Counted from the stretch's first letter, positions 11,301 through 22,699 are shown. The stretch is 64,000 nt of DNA from Carallia brachiata (GCA_021464245.1 JADCRB010000019.1:248001-312000); one strand, 5' to 3'. Numbers and translations are program-made. Notes: generated by a model from the letters alone, not told the origin.

Positions 11301-14300
11301 GGAGATATTCATAGCAAAGTAGGTGTGGCACCTATCAGTGATAAATTAAGGGAGTGGCGTCTGCATTGGTTTGGACATGTCCAACATAGACTAGCAAGTG
11401 CTCCTCTTAAGAGGGATGACTCGACTCGGGTAGATAGAGTGAGGAGAGGGAGAGGTAGACCTATGTTGACTTGGGAATTGGTAGATAGAAAGGATTTAGA
11501 ACAATTAAGCCTTACTGCTGACTTGATGTACAACAGAACGAAGCGGTGCAACATATTCATGTAGCCAACCGTGATTGAATTTGGGATTGAGGCTTTGTTG
11601 TTGTTGTTGTTGTTGTTGTAGGGTTCTGGAAAGACCATTTTAGCGAAAGCAGTTGGAAAATCTCTTCAAGAACATGAAGACCTCTTAGCGCACATGTAAG
11701 AAATTTTTCACTTATGTTATGTGTTGTTGAAAGAATAACTTGATCCAATGTGGATCATTGGTGCTTGTTCCAAACAAATTTGGTAGTTGCATGGGCAAGA
11801 TGGCAAAATATGCATATTACAACCAGTGTACTCAATGTCTGCAGAGTGTTTGTAGACTGCTCTAGACTTGCTACGGAAAAGGCCACAACCACCCGTCATG
11901 CACTTTCTGCTTACATATCCAATGCTCTGGATCATGCACCTTCCCTTGTCATCTTTGATGATCTTGATAGCATCATTCCGTCCTCTTCTGATCCAGAAGG
12001 TTCTCAGGCTTCAAGCTCCATTGTTGCACTCACGAAATTTCTTACCGACATTATGGATGAATACGGGGTAAGAATTTGTCCATGGTTCCTAGTTCTTGAT
12101 TCCTAGAAGAGATAGCTGAAACTGTTATGTTTGAAAGTTTTATTTAGTTATCTTACCGATTGTTATGTTTCTCATTTTTGTTTCTATATTTATTTTTAGC
12201 ATTCTTGATTAATTTGTCATCAACATTTTCGTTTTCTTCTTTTCTGAACACCTATTAGCCGATTAGCTTTGTACTGAACAGGACAAGAGGAAGAGCTCAT
12301 GTGGAGTTGGTCCCATTGCCTTTATAGCTTGTGTGAAGACTCTGGATAGTATTGCACAATCTTTGACCTCTTCAGGTTTGACTTTCGTGTTCATGACTGA
12401 ATTACCATTACTTGATTGCTCTATTTCTTATTTTATTGTGTTTTCGTGTAACTTGTTGGTATCAGGAAGGTTTGACTTTCATGTGCAACTGCCTGCTCCT
12501 GCTGCCTCAGAACGTGGGGCTATATTAAAGCACGAAATCCAGAGGCGTTCCCTGCAATGTTCTGATCAAATCTTGCTGGATGTAGCTTCAAATGTGATGG
12601 ATATGATGCATATGATCTGGTATCTTCCTCATCTTGATTTAAATGCTCTTTCTTTTTTATGCGTCTCCTCTCCCTAGGGGATGGAAGTTGAAGAGGTTTT
12701 GTCCTTATCTTCAACCTCATTTGTTGGTTTATTGGGATATTTTGCTAGTTTCTCCAAGTGTTCAACATTGAATCATTTTTGTAAGTCCTGAAAAATGATG
12801 ATGGAATGTGTTCCACAAAATCATGAACATTCTATTTGAAAAAACAAACCTTGATATGACGTTGGAAAGAACTATGATATATGACCACGTAAAAGTCATA
12901 AGAAAGAATCATTTTTATGTACCTATATGTTGACTATTGCATATGTTTTTTTTCCAATAGAAATACTGCATATGCTTTAGTGTTGGAAAAAATTATAAAG
13001 AGTGGATCCAGTGCAGGAGGCTAGCACTTTGTTGGGTCTAACAATGGCTCAGATGTACAGAACCTTATCGTTATTTTCACAAAGAGGCTCTTTCTACAAC
13101 TCGAATGTGTGACCTCCAAGTCAAATATACCATTTTTAACTCAACTAAAATACCTTGTTGACAGATGTATTTTCTACATGATATGCGATGTGATTCTGTC
13201 CGTCAAGTTATTCAATTGAGCAGAAAAATTGGCTATCCTTGGCTAAATTGATTTCAGGCTTGATTTTATAAATTTATCTTCTAGAGCTTAATAACTGCCA
13301 AAGATTATGCGTCGTATAAGTTGTTGCATAAACAAATCATTCGTCAGCTCCTACACAGTGAGTGTTTATTTGTTAATTTGCTATAGGCTCTTTGTTAGTT
13401 TATCATTGGGTGCTTGCTTCACTTACTCCTCTCTTTGAGCAGCAGAGTAGGCACCATCAATGAAAAGACAGTTTTGCATTCATGTTCTTACATGGAATTT
13501 AAATGTTGCAACAATGCATGTCATTGCTGTCGTAGGATTTAAATTCATTGGACTCTATGTCTAAAATTTAATATCAATTGTGATGTTGCCTTTGTGGGAA
13601 AATTATGCATGTCTAAAGTTGAACTTTTTAAATGAATTGGTTTCATTGTACCAGGAAATATTGGTTGATAGAGCTGTTCATGCTGCTGTGGGCCGATTTT
13701 TGCCTAATCATTCTAGTTGTGGGAAGTATGAAATGCCCACTTTAATTAGAGATGATTTTTCTCACGCGATGCATGAGTTTCTTCCTGTTGCCATGCGAGA
13801 CATTACGAAATCTGCTCCCGAAGTCGGTCGCTCTGGGTGGGATGACGTTGGTGGCCTTACTGACATACAGAAAGCTATTAAAGAGGTATGGCCTTCCTTT
13901 TTATGTTTTAAATGAGAAATAATAAAATTGTGGCAAGTGGTCAGATGTTATGTATTACACTGCTAATAAAAGCTGGCTTTTCTATGACTTCATGTAATGT
14001 ACATCTATAACAACAGGTTTGTTGGGGTGATGGAATGAGTAATAGTTGCCAATAGTATGATAAAGCTTGGGCATTGGAAATGTGAACAGCTTGTCATGGA
14101 TTATTGGATGTAGAGCAGTAGCAGATCTTTATGAGACTGAGGCATGCCTTCTTAAGATCAAAATTTCTTGAGAGTCTGGTTCCTTGTTTTTTCATTTCAT
14201 TTTTTCATCCTTGCATGAACTAGACTCATTTTGAGTACATTTTCATAAATTAAACCCCCTTGCCTTATGATTTCTTCTTTAGATAGCATGCTTCAGGTAT

Positions 14301-16749
14301 TAGCATTTATTTTCTGGCCAGAAAATTTCTCTAGTCACTAAAATATGATTTTTCTGAGGAGGAATGCTGTATCATGTGTTACATCTGAATGTTTCATTTT
14401 GTTTATGATATACCTCTCGAACACTGATGCCAGATGATTGAGTTGCCGTCAAAGTTTCCAAATATCTTCGGCCAATCTCCCTTAAGGTTGCGATCAAATG
14501 TTCTTCTATATGGTCCTCCTGGTTGTGGCAAGACTCACATTGTTGGTGCTGCAGCTGCTGCTTGTTCATTGCGGTTTATATCTGTGAAGGGGCCTGAACT
14601 ATTGAATAAATACATCGGTGCTTCTGAGCAAGCTGTAAGTTGGCTTCTTCCCAACACTCCTCATCATTAAGCCCCCAAGAGAGTGGGGGAAGGGAAGAAA
14701 GAAAAACCAGAAGTATTGATTTTGAAAATAGCCTGGCGTTGTTTTTTGTCATACTTGTCATGGTCAACCAACTCGAATGTGTTCTGGTGCATATAACCCA
14801 GTATTGATAAAATATATTGGAAACAGAAATGTGCATTTTGTTTTTTTTTTTGGCATAATTATTGGGATCAATAATATTTGATCTTCTGACAAAATAAGCT
14901 TTCTTGTTTATAATAGAATGAAGGGTGCAAAAAATTAAATAACGAGAGATTATCTGCTTAGATGGTTTAGATAGTTATTCTTCTTTGGTAGTGGCAAAAA
15001 CTAAAGATTCTGTTGACGGGTAACCACGTAGTTAGTGTCAAACCTTCTCTAATTTTTTATGTAAACATATTATATTTGTTCAAAGTATAAATCTTGGCAT
15101 CTAGAAAACCAGACACTATTTAAGCCTGGTTCTTTTCTACAATTCATTATGTATCTGGAATGTGTCTAATAGCTAATCCTTCTATAAATATGTTTACTGC
15201 TTTTTATGATAAGCACAATGTAAAGTGCCCCGTGTTGATACACACTGTTTGGCTACAGGTTCGTGATATATTCTCAAAAGCAGCTGCTGCAGCTCCATGC
15301 CTTCTCTTTTTTGATGAATTTGATTCGATTGCCCCAAAGAGAGGGCATGACAATACTGGAGTAACTGATCGTGTGGTTAACCAAGTTAGTTTCCTTCCTG
15401 TTCGTTTTTTGCATTTTATGTTTTTGGCGATTAGCTTTTCATTGCTAAATTTACTGTACAGTTTCTGACTGAATTAGATGGCGTTGAAGTTTTGACTGGC
15501 GTTTTCGTGTTTGCTGCAACAAGGTTAGTTCTGTTCTGAAGTAGTTCATATTGTCTGCCAATTCTTCTCTAAAAAATTTAATTATTCTTTCTGTACTAAT
15601 GTGAAAAGGCCCCCTTTTGTAGCTCAATGGTATGTGTTTAGAGTTTCTTTGCCTAAGGGGTGCAATTCATTTCCAGTTTCTTGAAGTGGGTATTGGGTGA
15701 AACTTGAAGCGTAGTAATTCAAGTACCTTAAGCAACATGTGTCGCAATAACTGGATACCAAAGTTCTTAAACTTTCATGCAGTTTTTTTTTTTTTTTTCC
15801 TAATGGGAATCTTCAACATAGTTAATTTTTCCTTTTTTTTTTTCTTATTATCTGGCAGAGTTTTCTGAAAAAGTTTACCTTTGGTTTTCCATTCTTGTTA
15901 TCTCTATGTGCATGTATGTTAACGCAAGCAGTAGACCTGATCTGCTTGATGCTGCACTATTGAGACCTGGAAGGTTGGATCGCCTCCTTTTCTGTGACTT
16001 TCCATCTCCGAAGGAGAGGTTGGACATCCTTTCTGTTCTCTCCAGAAAGGTTAGTAATACTTACTCATCTTTTCTTCCATCCAACCTCCTTTGTTCTTCC
16101 TTTTAAATACACGAATGACCCAACCTTCTTTGTTCTTCTTCCTCTTAAATACACAAATGAAGGAGCTTAGGTTGTGAGTTGAACTGGCATGAATGCATGG
16201 ATAGACAATATGAAATCCTTGATTCAAACCACCTGAATTTCAGCCTTCCGTGATGTTCATTTATATTAGGCATTAGAGTATTTCGACATTGAAAAGAAAT
16301 AGTTGTAAGCATGCCATCAAGCCTCCTAGAGGATTCAATGTTTGAAAACCAAGATTTGCATGAAAATTGTCTAACTTTTTGATTTTCTAGCGGAATGTGC
16401 AGCGTTAAGAGTTCAGTGCACAACTTTAGATCATCTTTTATTTTTTACCAATTGAAGCAGCTGCCGCTGGCCAATGATGTTGACTTGGATGCCATAGCTA
16501 ATATGACGGAAGGATTCAGTGGAGCTGACCTACAAGCTCTTCTCTCTGATGCACAACTTGCTGCAGTACACGAACATCTGAATAATGCAGATGGGAAAGA
16601 GCCTAGCAAGATGCCAGTAATAACCGATGCTCTTTTAAAGTCCGTTGCTTCCAAAGCAAGACCATCGGTTTCAGAATCTGAGAAGCGGAGATTATATGAC
16701 ATCTACAGCCAATTCCTGGATTCAAAGAGATCTGCCACTGCAAAGGTCC

Positions 16750-16832
<83 letters not shown>

Positions 16833-16963
16833 GTCATTACCTTTATGCTTACTTGTACATTTTGTTTTCCCAAAAATTGAATCTTGATTGGTTCTAAGAA
16901 TTATTATAAATTATAAATTTGCAGCCAAGGGATGCAAAGGGCAAAAGAGCTACTCTAGCATGA
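5309..16963 (+). CDS. PEX1: PEX1, peroxisomal AAA-ATPase, 17 exons, frameshifted in exon 10
   Basis: PEX1 with PEX6 forms the AAA-ATPase that extracts ubiquitinated PEX5 from the peroxisome membrane for reuse. Exons: 5309-5518, 6082-6255, 6648-6747, 7830-8315, 8543-9301, 10545-10636, 11622-11695, 11845-12067, 12282-12375, 12466-12619, 13655-13885, 14434-14634, 15259-15384, 15462-15523, 15932-16049, 16461-16745, 16925-16963. All junctions are GT-AG and phases agree, except that exon 10 is one base short. With that base the protein would be about 1142 residues, the plant PEX1 length. Visible parts: N-terminal double-psi-barrel region; D1 Walker A GPHGSGKT (605-612) and Walker B LVIFDD (666-671); D2 Walker A GPPGCGKT (893-900), Walker B FFDE (950-953), and the second-region-of-homology segment [18 protein letters not shown]. 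As written, the frame shifts after residue 779 and stops at 13743-13745 (about 818 residues), losing D2. An RTE LINE lies in intron 6 and an Au SINE in intron 10. Confidence 0.95.
5838..5921 (+). repeat. Two-copy 42 bp tandem repeat in PEX1 intron 1
   Basis: The unit starting TTCGTGTCTGTGT occurs at 5838-5879 and, diverged, at 5880-5921. Both copies end in a GTGTACTAATTT stretch. It lies wholly in intron 1. Confidence 0.7.
10080..10150 (+). repeat. TG/TATG microsatellite in PEX1 intron 5
   Basis: A (TG)n run at 10081-10100 is followed by imperfect ATGT/GTAT repeats to about 10155. It is intronic, and no coding role is visible. Confidence 0.8.
11229..11619 (+). mobile_element. RTE-type LINE 3' fragment with (TTG)n tail in PEX1 intron 6
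   Basis: The translated segment contains [18 protein letters not shown], then [20 protein letters not shown] and [11 protein letters not shown], then a stop. This is the C-terminal region typical of plant RTE/BovB-like LINE ORF2. It ends in a (TTG)n tail (about 11598-11619), as RTE elements do. The fragment is 5' truncated and in sense orientation relative to PEX1. Its tail directly abuts exon 7 (11622). Confidence 0.85.
13001..13141 (-). mobile_element. Au-type SINE in PEX1 intron 10
   Basis: On the minus strand the segment reads GGAGGTCACACATTCGAGTT (B-box region), then GAAAGAGCCTCTTTGTG and a degenerate GGTCTGTACATCTGA-like stretch, then CCTCCTGCACTGGATCC. This order matches the Au SINE family, recalled as GGAGGTCACGGGTTCGAGTC ... 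AACAGCCTCTTGCAGAAATG ... It is antisense to PEX1 and diverged, so probably old. Confidence 0.8.
16752..16832 (+). repeat. Long CT microsatellite just after the exon 16 donor of PEX1
   Basis: An almost pure (CT)n tract of about 80 bases starts six bases after the exon 16/intron 16 junction (16745/16746). Long pure tracts are unstable in length and slip in sequencing. Confidence 0.95.
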
Positions 16964-17164
16964 CAGATAAGATTACTATATTGTTGCCAATCGACGTCAA
17001 TGATCTGAAACCTGTGCTACTCTCTGGACAGAACATGAGAAAGGTGTTTTCACTAAAACTTGGGGTCTTATTGTCGCACCACCCCATTTATTTTTCTTTG
17101 TTTAGTTGTACCCTCCGATTTACACACCTTGTTCTTTGTACAATATCATTATGTATTTGAAATT

Positions 17165-18240
17165 GTAGCATATCATAGAGCTTGGCATTATGTTTAGGTT
17201 TTCATATTGGGAAATTCCTAAGTCAGATAATATTGTAATAGAAACCTTGTTCGAGAAACAAATGTTAGAAATATCACGTCCGATGAAAGGTTGACAAAGC
17301 CCGGTGGAGGAATGATAATATTGTTTATAAAATGGGACATATCTCTATCTGAAAGGTGTAGTTAGCAATCCGCCCACAGATTTTCTGGAATAACCGTGTT
17401 CTATTATTGTCATTCGTCGACATGTAAGATGTATAAAATGTAATTGGATAACATTACAAAATATTAACCAAGTCCAAATTTTTTTAAAAAAAGAAAAAAA
17501 CTGAATTATGAGAAGATTTATGTGACTGTTCTGATTAAGTTTGAGATTGATATTTCGATGTTGTCATCTAAACCTTGCTAGAAAAAATTTACACTTGCAC
17601 ATATAAGATGTAATTCTTGAAAACGACAGAAACGGCATAATTTAGTTGGGATATCTAATTTTAAAAAAGTTATCAAAAACTCTGCGTAGTTAATTCAGCA
17701 GATTTGTGTAACTGCCACTTGTAGCCCACATTGGAATGAAATAATTTTGAAGCGATCCATATATAAACATCTCATATGTAAACAGGTATATCATGTATTA
17801 GATCGTAATATAGCCCTTTTTTTTAACAGACGTTAATTGCCTCATATATTAGCCTTTAAAGTACATTAGTGTGGAGGATTAAGATCTCAAATTTAAACAA
17901 GATTTGACTTCAAGCCTTATAAATGAAAAAAAAATGTACTAAAAAAACTGCCTTTATAATGAACCTGACAATACTCAAATCGAATTAATTGAAGAATCAA
18001 AGGAATTCCAACTATTGGGGAACACCTGAAAAAAAGATTACTAGATGAGGCGAGGGTGGAAGTACTTCTGAGTTGTGAGTCGTTGTCAGACTTTTTAGTA
18101 CCATCTCTTTGTAACATGTAACATATTAATGACTAACTATTTTCGTTTTTCTTTAAAAAAAAAAAAAAAATCTTAGATGCGAGTGGAAAAGCGATATTTT
18201 TCTCTCTTTTGTTTTTTTGTGTGTGTTTTTTTAAGAAAAA
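17165..18240. other. PEX1-COX5b intergenic spacer
   Basis: AT-rich sequence with several A or T runs (17480-17500, 18150-18170). It should contain the PEX1 3' end (stop at 16961-16963) and distal COX5b promoter. I see no further gene. Confidence 0.4.
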
Positions 18241-18269
18241 GTAAAAATCAATTTAAGCTCCGTGCATGG

Positions 18270-18275
18270 CACGTG
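18270..18275 (+). promoter_or_regulatory. CACGTG G-box upstream of COX5b
   Basis: A palindromic CACGTG in the context GGCACGTGGC lies about 210 bases before the COX5b start codon. This matches the core bound by plant bZIP/bHLH factors. Function is inferred from motif and position only. Confidence 0.4.
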
Positions 18276-18484
18276 GCAAGTAAGTCAATCGGGTGTCCAC
18301 GCTGGCACTGAACCCTGAGAGCCGCCGCTTCCCCCTCTTCTTCCTCTTTCTTCAACTTGTTTCCTCTTTTGCAGGAAAAAGGATCTAACAAACAATCTCT
18401 CGAGATCAGAGAGACTGAGAGAAAGAAAGGGACAGGGCGTGACCTGAGAGCAACACACGAAGTTTTTTAAAAAAAAAAAAAACG

Positions 18485-21400
18485 ATGTGGAGAAAATTAG
18501 TCTCTTCACACTTCAAAACCCTCACTTCCGCCGCCTCCGCCGCCGCCGGATCCACGTCCTACGCTCATCGATTCGCTTCCACCTCTCGATCCTTCGTTAC
18601 TCCGTCGCCTTCCGCCTCTCTCTTCCACCGCTACTTCACTGCCGATTCAGGTCCTCTCTCTCTCTCTCTCTCTCTCTCCCTAACGCTTAGAATCCGTGTC
18701 GAGATCTTCTATTTCCCGCTCTTTTCTTGGTTCATTTTCGAATATTTCTAATTCTCTTACGAGCGATTTGAGGTTTATATATATATATATATATATTAAC
18801 GGTATTCGGTATTTAATGAGTGGCTTCATTTTGCATTTATAGCTTTGTAAATACACTTTCGTACGAGTTCTTTTTCGATTCAGCTAAAATTTTAGTTGCA
18901 AAAATGGAAAAGAGAGATTATTATGTGTGTGATGAATGACGTGAAATTGTCTGGTTCTTCAGTGGATGGTGCAGTGAAGAAGAGAGTTGAGGATGTGATG
19001 CCTATTGCTACCGGACACGAGCGGGAGGAGCTTGAATCTGAGCTTCAGGTAATTTTTCCTGGACGTTAGAAATACTATAGGAAAATTAGTTGAATGAAAT
19101 GTTTATAACATAGTGTAATGTATTCATTGCAAAATGAACAATATAATGTTGAAATTGAATGCCTCTGGCTTCCTGCCTGGCATGCGAAAAACGAAATGTT
19201 AGGCACTGACAAAATGATTATGTTCCCTCACGTTCATCAACCAAATGTCTTATGTTATTTTCCTGAGTGTGATTGGATACTTTTTGCAGCGGATCTCATT
19301 TGAGTTGTTTCGTTTTTTTTTTAGGGAAAGAAATTACTCGATATCAACTATCCTGTTGGTCCTTTCGGCACAAAGGTTAGACATTTTCTCTTTGATACTA
19401 TTGACTATTATCTGGTATCATTTGTTCTATCGGTATTTTGTTGATTTATCTTTTTATCATGTTTTGTAAGGAATACTTGATCTGATACTTCATCGGAGTT
19501 TCAGTGGTCTTACTAAGTTGCTGCTAATCATTCTTATTTTGCCTTGAGCTTGTCTCAGGTCAACTTCTGTTATTTAGGAGTTTGTTTTCCATCGTCATTG
19601 CCACCACCACCATCATAATCTTCTTACCTTCCCGCTTTCTCCTCTTTTTGTCAATTGTTCCCTTCAATTGGATAGCATACTGTCCTTGAATGAAACTAGA
19701 AAATTGTGTTCATATTGACAATAACTCTTTAACCTGCTTGTCCATTGATTCGTTATAGAATTTTCAAAGTAGTTATCTTTTAAGTAGGAACGAAATATTG
19801 CTTGGGCTCCAAAATCATTTTTTATTTCATTTTTAACAAAAATAGATGGTTCATGATATCTATGAACAGATCTTAACTTATATAATTTAAAAACTTGGAT
19901 TTCATATACTTTATTTTTTAAAAACATTAATGGTTTCTATGAAATAATCACCTAACATCCTTTGTTTCTTTCTATTTGGTGATGATGGTGGTGCCATACT
20001 ATTAAAATTCTTGTTATTATTAGGATATATTTTGGTAAGCTTTTGAAAGATGCAAGAAATTATTTACTCAAATTGGATGCAAAAAGGCATGAGACCCAGG
20101 GGTGACTAGCTTGGGATTTCTGACTTCTTTTGCTCAATCTCATAGTCAATTATATTTATGTGGTTAGTTTTTATAATGAATGCTTTAGTGGGTCAGGTTT
20201 CCCGTTAGCAGTATTGGATTCATGGTTTGCTTAACTAAAACAATGGACATCTTAACCATTATATTGGTAAAGGTAACACATGAAATGATTGTTCCCCAAA
20301 CTAGAGTAGGCAACCCTTTCTTTTTCCCTTTTTGTTCTGCCATCAATGTAAGAGTATGCCTTTCAACTTGGCTTACTTCACCTCAGTTGCATATCCTGAA
20401 AAACAAATGTAGGATGCAGGAACTTCCATTATACTGTAGTGGACAAGTCTGAAAGCATCATAGATATTTTAAGTCACTTTGGCTGGATTCTAACTGCTGG
20501 GTCCATAGGATGGTCCACAGGATGGTCCACTCTAAGCTGAAGAAAATTCCTCACAAGTACCATTAAATTGGTGTTACAGGATGTCCATTGTTACAAACTA
20601 TATCCAGTTACTTTTTTTTTTAAACTCAGACAAGCTTTTAGGTTTTTCTGTTTTGGTTAATTTGCCATTCTGACAAATTGCGGCCTGTTGTTCAACTTAA
20701 GTCCCAAAAATTATAAATTGGACTGCCAAGCATTCATCACCTCCATGTTTCTGGTTTATTTAGTTTGTCCATATTATTTTTATTTTGTGTTTGTTTACTC
20801 TATCTGCCTAGTACTGTGATTGGATATCAATATTTGTTTTTTTGTGTGTGATTTGTTCCATCTGAATATAGGAAGCACCTGCTGTTGTCAAATCCTACTA
20901 TGACAAGAGAATTGTTGGATGCCCTGGAGGTGAAGGAGGTTTGTTATTCTTCCTATATTTATCACTCAGTTTCTTTGTTCTTGACATGTATTGGTCTTCA
21001 TTTTAGCAAATAAATTGAAGTTTTCCAATATGAATTTGACTCAATCTGTGGTCTGCTTAAATAACAGAGGATGAGCATGATGTTGTCTGGTTTTGGCTGG
21101 AGAAAGGCAAGCCTTATGAATGTCCAGTCTGCTCACAGTACTTTGAGGCAAGTGAACTTGTAATTGAAATGCTAAACAGATTGTATGCCTGCTTTGGAGT
21201 GGAATGAGCAATAACACATTTGTTCTTAGAGGTGGTTCATAAATTTGAGCTGTCAACCTGGAATTATTTTTGTGTTCTTGCATGAATACGAGTGAATTCA
21301 CTCGTGTATGGAAGGTCTTGTGGCCAAGATCCTCGCCAATTAACTGCATGGATTTCCATTGTTCTCCACCAAATTTCATTCGTGGGGGGATCTGGGTTCT

Positions 21401-21841
21401 TTGTCAGAGTATCCCACATGCTAGACCTGCCATACATAATGGCTAAAAGTGAAATTAATTAAAAGGTGTGTTTCTTGGTGATAATGTGCTAACCTAGTAT
21501 AGCCTATACTTGATTTTTGATAAGTATATTTGTCTTAATTAAGTTCATTTTTAGAAATGGGGTGGAACTGGGAACTTTGCAACTTTGTTAATATGACAGT
21601 CAACTCTTAAAAAAAAAAAAGTTATATGTATGATCAGTTAACGTTTTAGGGAAATGATCCCTTTTATTTTCACCTAAGAATAGTGAAACAAGGCGAAGAC
21701 CAAATTGTACTGAGCTTTATCTGTAGCACTTCTACACAAGAGCATTCACCAAAGTTTCCTAATTATGTCGCTGGTGATTTACAGCTGGAAGTTGTGGGCC
21801 CAGGAGGACCTCCAGATGGACACGATGAAGATCATCACTAG
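18485..21841 (+). CDS. COX5B: Cytochrome c oxidase subunit 5b, mitochondrial (6 exons)
   Basis: A nuclear-encoded zinc-binding subunit of respiratory complex IV, imported to the inner mitochondrial membrane. Exons: 18485-18650, 18963-19048, 19325-19375, 20872-20938, 21068-21147, 21785-21841, giving 168 residues. The first ~55 residues are rich in Ser, Ala and Arg and lack acidic residues, as a mitochondrial presequence should (MWRKLVSSHFKTL...). The core has LLDINYPVGPFGTK, GCPGG and YECPVCSQYF, with Cys118, Cys142 and Cys145 as likely zinc ligands, then EVVGPGGPPDGH and a short acidic/His tail. Intron 5 starts GAG/GCAAGT, a GC donor; all other introns are GT-AG. A run of about 14 A residues sits just before the start codon. 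A CT microsatellite follows the exon 1 donor. Confidence 0.95.
18653..18678 (+). repeat. CT microsatellite at the start of COX5b intron 1
   Basis: (CT)n begins three bases after the exon 1 end (18650). It repeats the arrangement seen at PEX1 intron 16. Confidence 0.9.
18776..18796. repeat. TA microsatellite in COX5b intron 1
   Basis: A simple (TA)n run inside intron 1. Confidence 0.9.
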
Positions 21842-22552
21842 ACATAGCTCTGAATTTTCGTGTTGGAATAAAATTTGGGAAGATGATGAGCTAATTTTTA
21901 TTATACACTGGGCTTCAGAGTTCAAAAGTCTTATATGCTTGTTTTTGGTTGGTCCTTCGTCTTTGTGGCCGTTGCTTTGGCAACGATCGAGAACATATCT
22001 TTTTTGTGGTTATGTAGACAGAGACTGGTTATCAGTTGGAGTCATGGATCTGGTTAGGCTTCCCTTAATGCATTGCCAAATAATTGATGGCCGTAACTAT
22101 ATTCTTTTAGGGAACACCTTGATTTTAATTGCATATGGAATTGAAGAACCTTTGCCTTTTTTTTCCCCCCTGTAAAATTCTTCATTCCAACTGTTTGGAG
22201 TTCCATGGGATCCCTCTTTTGCATTAGCTCTTCGGCCTTTCATACCAGAATTGGAGAGTGAGAATGGTTATTGGCGTAAGCGGATGGGTACATTAGATTA
22301 ACACTGTTATTTAGTAATGAAATACTGACAGCAATACCAGAAGAAGGAATTTACTGAAGATTTCTTCTTGGATATCCTAACAACATGTCATCTGGAAATT
22401 TTTGGTATCTGGAGATGACAGGACACAAACTGGGATGATATTACGCTATCAATCAGGTTTGTTCTGGAGAAATCATCAAGAAGCTTGCATACGTTATGTT
22501 ATCGATATGTAGGGTCAATTGTCTTCATGTTCGGTCTTGGTTTGGGCATTCA

Positions 22553-22668
22553 GACCGAGTAAAGCTCTCGGTCCGGGCACCCTGACCGGAGGGGCTCCAA
22601 TAAGGGCCCCCTCCCCACTGGAAAAAGGTCGCTGGCTCGAGGACGGACTTGAGCCAGCAGCCTTTTCC
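22553..22668. other. GC-rich island with successive inverted repeats downstream of COX5b
   Basis: In otherwise AT-rich DNA this stretch holds perfect inverted repeats: GACCGAG/CTCGGTC (22553-22559 with 22567-22573), GGAGGGG/CCCCTCC (22588-22594 with 22608-22614) and GCTGGCTC/GAGCCAGC (22631-22638 with 22651-22658). The last is extended by an outer GGAAAAAGG/CCTTTTCC stem with a bulged A and a 2x2 internal loop. It may be a structured transcript, a hairpin-prone DNA element or a fragment of a GC-rich retrotransposon LTR. I do not recognise the family. Confidence 0.5.
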
Positions 22669-22699
22669 GTTCCGGCTTATTGTTTGATTTAATTGATAG

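Noticed and set aside
15610..15700. TAGCTCAATGGTA, like a tRNA A box, in PEX1 intron 14
   Set aside because: No convincing B box or cloverleaf follows; at best a decayed SINE.
21147..21160. GT donor giving a four-residue longer COX5b
   Set aside because: Not chosen as the main model because it would split the conserved YFELEVVGPGG; kept as a possible isoform.
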